Assembly: GCA_013400155.1 (NCBI GenBank)
Contig: VXBM01000425.1
Coordinates: forward strand, 266,216 to 330,215
DNA: 64,000 nucleotides
Source of the DNA: Helopsaltes ochotensis
Lineage: Eukaryota > Chordata > Aves > Passeriformes > Locustellidae
Direction: 5' to 3'
The notes under the pieces were generated by a model. The model was given only the letters and a program-made list of their open reading frames with translations. It was not told the DNA's origin and made no database searches. The translations under genes were made by a program, and so were the position numbers. Shown piece by piece: positions 13,001 to 20,800 of this stretch. Position 1 is the first letter of the stretch, and every line of letters begins with the position of its first letter.

Positions 13001-16000
13001 AGCCTGTCTGCCATTAAGAAACCATCCTGAAACATCTACATAATACAAAGAACAGGGTTCTCATTACCTGCTTAAAACATACTGCTGTGGCTTCCAAGTC
13101 TCCTGCTTTAGTTCCTGAGGGCTCAGGAGCTTTAGGAGAATCAGCGCCGTGGTTTTTGCGCTTCCGAGAGTCCCATGGTGGCGGAGTGTCAGATGAGGAG
13201 TGTGATGATCTGTGTTTACTCGTGTACCTCTTTTTCACAGCAAAGTCCTTATACTCCTCTTCCTCCTCTTCTTCCCAGAAGCTAGACAATGCACTTGGCT
13301 CCTTATTGACAGGCTTATCACCATGCCCAGTCCCTGCAGAGCTGTCAGGTGGCTTTTTGGGAATTCTGACATTCTCACTCTGCTTTTTTGAGCCCTCTGC
13401 CTTTTTATGAGGTACCTCATACACAGAGGACTTAAACTTTTCTATCATAGCTTGTTCTGCTTTTAGCTTGAGTTTACAGAGTTCAGCTTTCTCTCTCTTT
13501 TTCTTCAGTGCCTTGTCCCTCTGAAGTTCAAAGCTGTGCCAGAGCCTTTTTCCTTCTATTCCATCAGAGCGACTTCTTTCCTTGCTGGCAGTCACCACAT
13601 CAGGAGTGCGGGTGGTTTTGCCATGTTTGATTTCTTTGGCTTTAAACTGGATCACTATTTTCTTCTGCTTTTCAGTTTGAATCGAAGAACCATCTGGGGT
13701 TTTGCTTCTCTTTGGAGATTTTTCCTGGGATCTTCCATCTGCATTGAGAAAAGCACGAGAACTTCGGTGTCGCTTCTTCTCTTGCCCATCTTTCTCTGGT
13801 TTGGATCTACAAAAACATTATGAAGAAAGTAATGCAATTTAGCTCAGTTAATGGAAAAGAGCAACAAAAAAAAGCCACCTGCATTTGACTGAGGCAGAGC
13901 TAAGCTCTGATGAGCACCATCTTCTTAAATATGAACTTGAAGCAACAGTTGTCCCTCAAAATAGTTTGAGACAGCATTTTTTGGATTTACCTTTTTCCAC
14001 TGTACGGCCATTTCAGCTTAGAGAAAATGGAGAAAAAAGCTTTTTCTGCATTCACCGTTGGTTTGAGAGACACCCTACACAGCCGAGTTTCTTCTTATCA
14101 CACAGGTAAGTTTTAACAGCAGTTCAGTGATAAAGGAGGTGTGTCACCCAAAAGGTCAGCTTGGTCACACAGTGCCAAAACATACACAGCTTTCAAACTG
14201 TTTATCCTGCACTGACTGGGGAACTTGGAAAAGGAACAATGGAGGGGAATATAGTAACATTCTAGAAAAATTGTGAATTATATGAAAAATTACTAGGAAA
14301 CTTTCATATAAGAGCAGAGAAAATACTCAGTAATTACATTTACCGTCCACTAGGTTTAAAATATCCAAAAAAGACTGGTTAAAACACCATATTTTATTTG
14401 GTGAACAGGTTGAAAAAAGTCTTTACTTCAGCATTAAATGGTCTCTGATCATTTTATTTTTAAGTAGTTCTATTTAACGATAGATTAAGAATTTACCTCT
14501 GGAGTTCTGTTTCTCCTTTCACCGTGTGTTTGTAAGATCTTGTGTCTTCAGAGTTCTGAAAGAAAAAAACATTCAGGGGCTTACAGAGGAAACTGCAGGT
14601 AAAAAAAAAAAAACCCTTCATAAGACAATGTCACAACTGGGTGGTTTGGCTGCTTAGAGAAACACCATCAAAGGGTGCCAAGGATGTGCATGCAAAGATA
14701 AGGGTGCAAAGGTTTTAGCAGCACTTCATGATTTAATCATGGAGCACTTTAATGCTTACAAAATGAATCACTAGGATCCACTACAACAGTGACAACTATC
14801 GATGTGAGATAGGAACATTCCTACAGGATCAATTCACGGGCACTCAGGTAAAGCCAAGTGTCCCACATGTAGTTTTTATACACCTCTGAGTTATATGACT
14901 CAGTTTTCCCATAACCACAGCAGGGTGTAAGAAGTTACAACAGAGAACGGTAACACATGGATTATTTTGGATAAGGAAGCTCCAGACAGTTCATCCTTTT
15001 ACAAATAATTCGCTCCTTCAATAACTGGGGCGTGCTGACTCAGTGAGGCCATTAGGTCACTGCTGCAGGGATTTTTCCTACCTAGAGAGGCCTTAGCTGG
15101 TTTACTTCCACACTAGAGAGTGCTTAATGCAAAAATCAAAGGCTTGCAGGAACCAGGGGAGTCCTAAATTGAGGCAGTTCTAAGAACTTCCACCTGTGGT
15201 TGGTTCTGGAGCTGCAGGGCCAATACCAACAATGCAACAGAAAACCAGAATGACAGACAATTCCAGAGGCTCCCCCGGGGCCCCCTGCTGTCCCCACCGG
15301 CTGGAAAGCTCCCTTGGGGCAGGTGGAGCTCATGATGCTGCTGGGACAACTTCTGGTGATAACAAACCCATTCCAGCGGCTCAGTTATTCATTTCTGTCT
15401 TCAAGGCCTATTTCCTGACAACCATAAGTTCTCATAATACTTTTAGTATTTCTTTTCAACCTACCTCCTTGTTTTCTCAAAAGTTTTCACTTAATGTAAT
15501 CATAACCAAATTTTCTTTCCTGTTCCTCTCCTCCCAGCACTATCAGTTTGGGATATAAGACACCTCCCACCCATGCTGGGATCACATTGCAGGATACTTG
15601 CTTCTCTTAGAGATTTCCTTATCTTTTTGCTGTTAAAGCTGTGTTCTTCAAATTGGTGAGGCATTAGCAATGGCAATAAGATACAGTATGAGATTTTAAG
15701 CCAAGTGTTTACGTTTTGCATTACAGAAGTAAAAAACCCCAAAACAATAAAGCATCTTAGGGTAAGTTAATTTAAAAAGACAAATTGAATAATAGTAAGG
15801 AATTCAGGGGAAGGAACAATAGTTACAAACATTTGCCTTTGAACAGTATTTCCTCTATGATCAAAAAACTTCTAACATGAATAATTCAGTTTATAAGGCC
15901 ATAATCATTTATTAACACTTGCAAAAATTTTTTGAGAAGATAGGTCTCTTACTTTACACATATTCCTTGCAAAAGCTAGTGGGGAGAAAATCTAGCAAAT

Positions 16001-16085
16001 TTAAGTGTGGATTTATTTAATTACTGATTTACCAATTATGTATTGCACTTCTGAGTGTGAATAACTAGTCAGAAGTGAACATAAA

Positions 16086-16122
<37 letters not shown>

Positions 16123-16689
16123 AAGCTACATACAAGTATGACCAGAAAGATGACAACTCCTGCAGCACCTGCATTTTACAAGTGATTCAGTGAAAGCTGA
16201 TTCACTAGATACAAGTATGTATTAGAATATGTTGAGAATTTTGGTCATTTACGTCTCAGTGGCTAAAAGGAAATATTTGAGAGTTGCTCACCAAAATGCT
16301 GTGAAGTACAACTTGTGGTTAATCAGAAAATTAGGATATATGATCTGAGATACAGAACAGTCCAAGAAAACAGCACTGCTTTCAGTAGCAGTATTAAACC
16401 AAACTTTTCTCAAACAGAAAGAATACACTAAAATAAGTATTTTCTGATACCCACACCACTCATAGCCTCTGAAGAAAAACACATTTATCTGCCCAACTCA
16501 ACCCTCCTGCTGTTCATTATGACTCTTTCATCCTTTTACCACAAGGTCTCTAAACAACTCATGCTCTCTAGAATGCAGAAATTTGAATTAAGATAACAAA
16601 AGTAATAATATTTCTGCTCCTACTTTGTCATCCTGGCCATCCAAACAGACTTCCTTTCCAGCTACTTTCTTCAGCTTCTTTTTAGACAT
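1..16689 (-). CDS. SWT1: SWT1 RNA endoribonuclease (15 coding exons in window, 3' end outside)
   Basis: SWT1 is a PIN-domain endoribonuclease that takes part in nuclear mRNA quality control; the yeast homologue acts near the nuclear pore. The visible coding exons sum to 2417 nt, or 805 codons plus two bases, against about 900 residues in human, so roughly the last 85 residues lie left of base 1. The N-terminal third (residues 1-330) is Lys/Arg/Ser-rich and poorly conserved, with an acidic run near WEEEEEEEY. The PIN domain spans about residues 384-505: VVIDTN carries the first metal-binding Asp (D388), IIPWVVLQELD carries E424, and NNDDRVL and CTDDKNL supply the later acidic residues. The C-terminal helical part is clearly conserved (for example YLKPPWTLANLL). 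All exon phases agree. It runs head to head with TRMT1L. The identification is firm; exact boundaries of two exons have alternatives, noted separately. Confidence 0.93.
333..580 (+). repeat. CR1 LINE 3' fragment
   Basis: This is the classic avian CR1 3' end: GGTGGGGAGGCCCTGGCAC, AGAAGCTGTGGCTGCCCC, then a short ATTCTGTG tandem tail at 563-580. Confidence 0.9.
1078..1206 (-). CDS. SWT1: SWT1 coding exon 15 (last one in window)
   Basis: This 129-bp exon encodes VELFQKLDPSAMTMAAKASF, then EEAFLGLQKLLAAVKDIREG. It matches the mammalian FEEAFICLQKLMAAV region. The donor CAG|GTGAGC shows that at least one further exon lies left of the window. Confidence 0.9.
2089..2297 (-). CDS. SWT1: SWT1 coding exon 14
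   Basis: This 209-bp exon begins VRADSEQDLSEDIMVLSENA and ends with the conserved RHQEIWSVLEGVWNTMNLY. The start is set by phase 0 from the previous exon; the acceptor is TTTTATAAG. The middle is variable across species. Confidence 0.82.
2468..2682 (-). repeat. CR1 LINE 3' fragment, reverse
   Basis: This is the reverse complement of the same CR1 3' module (CAGGTTGCTCCAAGCCCC, TTCCAGGGATCCAGGGGC). It lies in the SWT1 intron between exons 13 and 14. Confidence 0.88.
3434..3579 (-). CDS. SWT1: SWT1 coding exon 13
   Basis: This 146-bp exon encodes DKPFDSSTVRILLQESKKLL and then HAFSCRSDYNGVLPQAYAEV. The acceptor AACATCAG was chosen because it keeps residues that align with mammals (VDFTTVKFLLQ). 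A second in-frame acceptor 24 bases downstream would give a shorter form. Confidence 0.85.
3862..4066 (-). repeat. CR1 LINE fragment, another subfamily
   Basis: It begins AATCACAGGATATCCTGAG and contains GAGTCCAACCCCTGGCCCTG and CTGGAGCTCTGGCAGCCTC. This is a CR1 subfamily different from the other copies in the window. Confidence 0.75.
4415..4553 (-). CDS. SWT1: SWT1 coding exon 12
   Basis: This 139-bp exon encodes ILYLKPPWTLANLLKCYKKH and then WMAVFGYVV. The ILYLKPPWTL block is nearly identical to mammalian SWT1. It is flanked by CCCTTCCAG and GCAG|GTAACA. Confidence 0.92.
5786..5934 (-). CDS. SWT1: SWT1 coding exon 11
   Basis: This 149-bp exon ends with SCILETEMKLAFGNLWME, a strongly conserved SWT1 segment after the PIN domain. 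The acceptor is TTTGACAG and the donor is GGAG|GTGGTT. Confidence 0.92.
6595..6731 (-). CDS. SWT1: SWT1 coding exon 10
   Basis: This 137-bp exon encodes DDKNLCNKAIVSEVKAFCKA and ends PQNSEELQQPKQ. It joins the previous exon as CTDDKNL, the last PIN motif. The acceptor is TTTTCTAG and the donor is CAGG|GTGAGT. Confidence 0.88.
6792..7075 (-). mobile_element. Solo LTR with 6-bp target duplication (ERVK-like)
   Basis: This 284-bp element starts TGTTGTCACGG and ends GGGCGACA, and is flanked on both sides by the direct repeat AACCTG (6786-6791 and 7076-7081). A six-base duplication with TG...CA termini fits the ERVK class. An AATAAA signal on the minus strand (in ACCTTTATTCTG) gives the orientation. 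There is no internal retroviral sequence, so it is a solo LTR in an SWT1 intron. Confidence 0.75.
7518..7991 (+). mobile_element. Solo LTR with 4-bp target duplication (ERV1-like)
   Basis: This 474-bp element has perfect inverted ends, TGATGCCTT at the left and AAGGCATCA at the right, flanked by AAAG at 7514-7517 and 7992-7995. A TATAAAA box at 7790-7796 and an AATAAA signal at 7924-7929 are spaced as in an LTR read on the plus strand. Near-repeats of TTTTGTGACC sit just after the TATA box. No gag, pol or env lies beside it. The four-base duplication suggests an ERV1-type integrase. Confidence 0.8.
8273..8335 (+). repeat. 17-bp tandem repeat, 3.7 copies
   Basis: The unit AACAGCAGCAAAACAGG is repeated perfectly three times from 8273, followed by a partial fourth copy. 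It lies in an SWT1 intron. Confidence 0.95.
8740..8833 (-). CDS. SWT1: SWT1 coding exon 9 (PIN domain acidic motif)
   Basis: This 94-bp exon encodes GLSDENNDDRVLQCCLQYQK and then LFPQALVVLC. The DDRVL segment carries conserved PIN acidic residues. Its third codon positions are far richer in G and C than those of neighbouring exons. Confidence 0.92.
9171..9359 (-). CDS. SWT1: SWT1 coding exon 8 (PIN domain core)
   Basis: This 189-bp exon encodes GVDRLALIIPWVVLQELDNL and continues through KAIPAVQF to KLWGQSMQLASEKM. It is among the best-conserved parts of the protein. The donor ATGT|GTAATA is chosen because it creates the Tyr of YGLSDENN with the next exon; an ATG|TGTAAT reading would break the frame. 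Confidence 0.93.
9360..10866 (-). other. SWT1 intron between exons 7 and 8
   Basis: This 1.5-kb intron splits the PIN domain after the first catalytic strand. I see no repeat family, exon or RNA gene in it. Confidence 0.6.
10867..10968 (-). CDS. SWT1: SWT1 coding exon 7 (PIN domain start)
   Basis: This 102-bp exon encodes AFSSGLNILVVIDTNIMISH and continues to EDIP. VVIDTN is the first PIN strand and contains the first catalytic Asp. It is flanked by TTCCCCTAG and CCAG|GTATGT. Confidence 0.92.
11096..11225 (-). CDS. SWT1: SWT1 coding exon 6
   Basis: This 130-bp exon starts MQIVEDLHVARVEKR and includes GELTSMEIDLPEQ, a segment conserved just upstream of the PIN domain. The acceptor is CACTGTAG and the donor is GCTG|GTATGT. 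Confidence 0.9.
11825..11881 (-). CDS. SWT1: SWT1 coding exon 5
   Basis: This 57-bp, phase 0-0 exon encodes SSEDSPPLQDSQNTETDQE. It is flanked by CCTTACAG and GAG|GTTGGT. It joins directly to MQIVEDLHVARV in the next exon, matching the order in mammals. Confidence 0.78.
12012..12083 (-). CDS. SWT1: SWT1 coding exon 4
   Basis: This 72-bp, phase 0-0 exon encodes 24 residues starting NVEVPCSSDSYQGGEV. It is flanked by GTTTCTAG and GAG|GTGAGT. The PCSS stretch resembles the mammalian segment just before the PIN domain. It could be skipped without a frame change. Confidence 0.75.
12308..12440 (+). repeat. CR1 LINE 3' fragment
   Basis: It contains CCAGGCTGCCCAGAGAG and CTTGAGCAAGGGGGCTGGAC followed by CTCCAGAGGTGCCTTCCAAC. 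This is an older CR1 subfamily. Confidence 0.8.
13068..13806 (-). CDS. SWT1: SWT1 coding exon 3 (large N-terminal exon)
   Basis: This 739-bp exon encodes about 246 residues of basic, low-complexity N-terminal sequence beginning SKPEKDGQEKKRHRSSR. It contains a predicted coiled/charged stretch (LQRDKALKKKREKAELCKLK), an acidic run of seven Glu, and a Ser/Arg-rich segment with RKRK that could act as a nuclear localisation signal. The acceptor is TTTTTGTAG and the donor is CAG|GTAATG. This part of the family diverges fast. Confidence 0.9.
14497..14555 (-). CDS. SWT1: SWT1 coding exon 2
   Basis: This 59-bp exon lies between CTTTCAG and GAG|GTAAAT. It encodes NSEDTRSYKHTVKGETELQ plus two bases that pair with the next exon to give Arg. 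The frame fits both neighbours. Confidence 0.85.
14556..16623 (-). other. SWT1 intron between coding exons 1 and 2
   Basis: This intron contains a run of 34 A residues at 16087-16120 and is otherwise AT-rich unique sequence. No exon or clear repeat family is recognised. The block at 15170-15360 is GC-richer but matches nothing I know. Confidence 0.55.
16087..16120 (+). repeat. Poly(A) homopolymer, 34 bases
   Basis: An uninterrupted A34 run in an SWT1 intron. No recognisable retrosequence lies just upstream, so it is best read as a simple repeat. Confidence 0.95.
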
Positions 16690-16698
16690 CTTCAAATC
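16624..16698 (-). CDS. SWT1: SWT1 first coding exon
   Basis: The ATG is at 16689-16687, nine bases after an acceptor with a long T tract (TTTTTTTTGTAG). It encodes MSKKKLKKVAGKEVCLDG and four more residues, and ends in phase 0 at AAA|GTAGGA. The preceding untranslated exon must lie in the CpG island to the right. Confidence 0.82.
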
Positions 16699-16982
16699 CT
16701 ACAAAAAAAAGCATGTTGTCTTTATTACTTGTTTCAAGTTTTTAAGTCCAGATGAGATAAAACTAAGTTGTAACTGCATAGAGAAAAATAATATTAGTCT
16801 TTTTTTGTTGTCTCATTACAGAGCCACAGCAGATCTCAACAGGGTTAATTATTCACATCTGAGGGAAGGCCAGAGCAGAAAGGACAGCGATTACACCTCC
16901 CCAGAGACACCTATTTTGTACCAGCAAATGAACAGAAACTAGAATCCTTTAACACTGAATCGTATAACCACGTTTTAAGACC

Positions 16983-17146
16983 ATGAGACATTGGAAGGGG
17001 CAGCCTAGGAGGGTGTTGGGAGTGCCCATCCCTGGAGGTGTCCCAGGAAGGCCTGGACGTGGCACTCGGAGCTCTGGGCTGGTGACACGGTGGGGATGGG
17101 GCACAGGTTGGACTCGTTGAGCTTTTCCAACCCAGCCGAAGCTGTG
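16983..17146 (+). repeat. CR1 LINE 3' fragment beside the SWT1 promoter
   Basis: It contains CATCCCTGGAGGTGTCCCAG, GGAAGGCCTGGACGTGGCAC and GGGCTGGTGACACGG, a CR1 subfamily also seen at 43.9 kb. It ends at the left edge of the CpG island shared by SWT1 and TRMT1L. Confidence 0.82.
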
Positions 17147-17481
17147 ACGCTCTAAGGCAGTCCCGACTGTGTGACTGTCACCTTCCGCCCGTCCCGAGGA
17201 TGGAGGAATTACGGTGACATCCCGCAGCAGCCCCGCCACCCTCCACACAAACAGCGCATAGCAACAGGAAGTTCCAGGGAGCTGGGGAAGGCTTCACCCG
17301 GAGCTCCCAGATTCCAGACCCGAGCAGGGGAGCCCGGGACCGGCTCCGCCCAGAGGCGCGGGCAGCACCGGGCTCTGAAGGAGCCTCTCCGCGGGGTCTG
17401 AGGGGCGGCAGCCTCCTGCCTCACTCCCTCCGAGGGGAGAGCCCGGGGACCCGCAAGGCACCCGCGGTGCTGCCAGCACAG

Positions 17482-17531
17482 CTTCCCTTCCCTTTCCTTC
17501 CATTTCCCTTCCCTTCCCTTCCTCCCTCCTC
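17482..17531 (+). repeat. Polypyrimidine tract at gap edge
   Basis: A nearly pure C/T run built from CCCTT-like units leads straight into the N gap. Such tracts are hard to sequence, which may explain the gap. Confidence 0.85.
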
Positions 17532-17781
17532 NNNNNNNNNNNNNNNNNNNNNNNNNNNNNNNNNNNNNNNNNNNNNNNNNNNNNNNNNNNNNNNNNNNNN
17601 NNNNNNNNNNNNNNNNNNNNNNNNNNNNNNNNNNNNNNNNNNNNNNNNNNNNNNNNNNNNNNNNNNNNNNNNNNNNNNNNNNNNNNNNNNNNNNNNNNNN
17701 NNNNNNNNNNNNNNNNNNNNNNNNNNNNNNNNNNNNNNNNNNNNNNNNNNNNNNNNNNNNNNNNNNNNNNNNNNNNNNNNN
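17532..17781. other. Assembly gap (250 N)
   Basis: A run of N inside the SWT1/TRMT1L promoter island. It hides the TRMT1L start codon and part of its exon 1. Confidence 0.99.
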
Positions 17782-17858
17782 GGACGAGGAGGAAAACCAT
17801 GGCCATGACCATGACCATGACCATGACCATGACGGCGGCGGCGAGCCGGCGGCGCTAA
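17782..17858 (+). CDS. TRMT1L: TRMT1L exon 1 (partial, after gap)
   Basis: The frame is fixed by the junction with exon 2 (CTAA|GTAAGA). It reads DEEENHGHDHDHDHDHDGGG and then EPAAL. The five-fold CATGAC microsatellite makes a His-Asp dipeptide repeat. No in-frame ATG is visible, so translation starts inside the gap. Confidence 0.8.
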
Positions 17859-20800
17859 GTAAGAGCGGGCGGCGATCGGGCGGGCGCGGGGAGCCGGGCC
17901 CTCCATGCTGGGGCTGAGGGCGGGCGGATGCCATGCGGAGCCCGGGCGGGTTTGAATTTACACCCCGGGCGGGTTTGAATTTACACCCCGGGCGGGTTTG
18001 AATTTACACCTCGGGGCCGCTTCCCGTCTCCGTCCGCCCGCGCCGGGGAGCCCTGGGCGGCGCAGGCTCCCGGCTCCCCCGTTTTCCCAGCGCTGTGCGG
18101 GCCACACGTGTTCCCGCTGGGCCTCGCTATGCTCGAACCCGCGCTCCTGTCGCTTCTTTCTTCCCCAAACCCAACGGTGCTTTGTCTTTGGCGATCATTC
18201 ATTATCCCGTAGTGTCCCGTGGGGAGCCCGAGGTGCGGCTGGGCCGCGCGGGCTCCGCCGCTCGTCTTCCCCCGCGGTTTTTAAAACCAAAATGTGTTTG
18301 CGCCATGTGCTCAAGGACGAGCTTGCTGGAGCGGCGAAGTTGAACCGCCGTGCTCCTTCCGACCTGACCCGCTCTGGGATTTTGTAAACTGGTTTTGCTG
18401 AGTTTCCAGCTCCCCAAGTGAGCCCTTGCTGCCAGCCCTTTGCTGCTGCGTTCTTACGGTTCGAGTGAACTGACTCTTCTAATTGATTCTTTGTCTCGTG
18501 TAAGTATACTTCAGGCTCTCCAAAGCGTTGTTCTCTTTGTATGTAATCAGGGATTCCTGGTGGGCATTTAAAAAATCCTGAGGTCTTGGTTCGGCAGCAG
18601 CCTGCTTTTCTTCATCATTCAGTGTGAAAGTTTACCTCTCTCCTTGTACATTTACATATTAACTAGATTTTTTTGCATATATGCATATTATCCTTTTCAA
18701 CCATTTAGACCTCTCTCCATGGGCTCTGAAGATGCAGACTGTCCAATTCTGCTTTTTTTGTCACTGCTGTGCTCTCACTATGCATTTTTATAACTGTTTC
18801 CACTTTTCCCGCAACTAGTCAATAGCTATTAGGGATTTCTTACCAAACATGCTTTTACTTACTCGTTTTCTCTCTTGTCTTTATATTAATAAAGCGTGTA
18901 GAAACTGTCAACATGAATCCTGCAACTTTTTAATGGAGCAGTAGGCGACATGCAAATCCATCTTAAGTGAGTTGTCAGCTTAAAACAGGTCTGTGAGGAG
19001 CACAGCAGCGATCTGTGCATAGCAATGCACCTTCTGATAGATTTTAAGGTAGATAAAATAATTTTACTCTGTGCTTCTGTTTTTTTCAGTTTCTTGAGCC
19101 CCTGTCTTGAGGTATTCCTTCCATTTTCTCTTTCTGTTTGTTTTCATAATAACAGATATTTGGACCCAACAGCAATGCTTAAAAGAAAACAAACACAAGT
19201 AGCCCAGGGGAATCTGAGGAACTGCTGTAAGATCCTTCCAGCCTGTCTTAAGTTGTGGTCAGGAATAGGTGGATAGGGGAGACCAGCAAAATCAGAGAAT
19301 CATGGAATAGTTTGAGTTGAAGGAACCTTAAAGCTCATGCTGTTTCAGCCCCTGCTATGGGCAGGGACACCTTCCACTATCCCAGGTTGCTCCCTGCCGC
19401 ATCCTGAGAACATCCATACACTCCTGCATCCTCTGGAAATAACTTCGTACACAAACCAGTTTGTAGGTCCGTATTTTCTCCATGAGGTGCATCCCAGTTT
19501 CTCTGTCGGGATAGACAGCCCGTGGTTGCCTTTTGTGCTCTCTCTGCATCTCCTGTCTGTCCCATCCAGGGTGAAAAGCTATGGCCTGCTCTGTTGCTTC
19601 TCAGTAGTTGCAAAGCGATGCCAGAGCTTTATTTCTTGTTACCCGTGGTTGAAACTTCACTAGTCCCACCTGTCCCCTGGACATCTTGCTGCGAGCAGGA
19701 CAATATGGCTTTCTTAACCCTCTCCTAGTGCTTGCTTACTCCCTTGGAGAGGGGTCAGACCACACCTTCTGGGGACTTCTACCTCTTCCTTCAGTTATTT
19801 TCCCCGGGTTTGACTGTTCTTGTCATTTTATTGCCCCATCTCTCAGCCTCTTTAACTGCTTGAAATTCTTCACCAGGCCCATCTCATGCTGCCCCAGGAA
19901 ATCATTCATTTGCAAGTGCTGATGGCACCAGCACTCACCGCCTCTGCTGCCTTAGTCCCTTCTTTCATATTGTCTGAATCATGAACTAAACTGTTCTAAA
20001 TTGTTACCAGACTTCTTAGCCAATAGTAAATTGTCAGGAATATTTGGAGCTCCTTGCCTGATTTGCCTTGCTTCCCTGCATCCTGCCAGAAAATAGCATG
20101 TAAATGTTAATTTGTTCACCTGATACTGATGTGTGAATAGTCAGTTTCAGTTATCCAGGATGACATTATTCCACAGTGGTTTCCAAGGATAATTGGGAGT
20201 GAAAATTCATCTCATGCTATTCCCCTACATAGCTTTTTCATCCTTCATGCTTGTAGTCAGCGCCGGGTTATTGAAACAAATGAACATGTTTGTATAGTTC
20301 AGTTACATGAACGACACTTTTACTGGATTTTTGTTTGGTTTAAAGATGGTTTGGTGGTCTCTGAAAAAGTGAAAAGCAACAACATTGATGTGAAAATTCC
20401 CAAGTCAGAATTGGAAGCTGAAGAAAAAGGAGCAGAGGAAGAACGCCCAAGGGAATCTGATAGCAACATTTTGGATCTATCATCTGATTACCCAAGAGGT
20501 TTGCTAATAAACTCTTAATATTTCTGTCATATGCTGGAGGAAAGGTAAAGGGAATGTGTAAAATCTCATTTTAAAATTCACCTGTATATCCTGACCATGT
20601 GGATCAGTTGATTTGTCTGGCATAAGAAAGCCTGAAGATTTATCCTATAAAAACATGATAAAATTTAAGTTGCTACAGAGTCTGTGTTACGATGGACTGG
20701 GATGTGCTGTGTGCTGGAATCATTAAAGCAGATTTCAACCTAATTTTCTTGGTATTGGCAAATTCTGACTAATAAGTCGAAAAATCAGGTAGTAGATTTA

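Larger units (their letters stand above)
17150..18380. promoter_or_regulatory. Bidirectional CpG-island promoter of SWT1 and TRMT1L
   Basis: This GC- and CpG-rich block sits between the first coding exon of SWT1 (minus) and exon 1 of TRMT1L (plus). It contains ETS-like sites (GCGGAAGG on the minus strand at about 17182-17190, CAGGAAGT at 17267-17274). The centre is missing (N 17532-17781). The untranslated first exon of SWT1 should lie here; CGGAAG|GTGACA on the minus strand near 17182 is one possible donor, not proven. Confidence 0.75.
17859..20345 (+). other. TRMT1L intron 1
   Basis: The first 500 bases belong to the CpG island and include the 23-bp triplet repeat. A CR1 fragment lies at 19291-19400. 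The rest is unique sequence with no exon that I can support. Confidence 0.65.

Noticed and set aside
13087..13410. Plus-strand frame opposite the large SWT1 exon
   Set aside because: It is a shadow of a real coding exon; the Ser run is the reverse of the Glu run.
17209..17934. Open frames of 110-240 codons over the 17.5 kb gap
   Set aside because: They exist only because of the N run. The one supported frame there is TRMT1L exon 1 on the plus strand.
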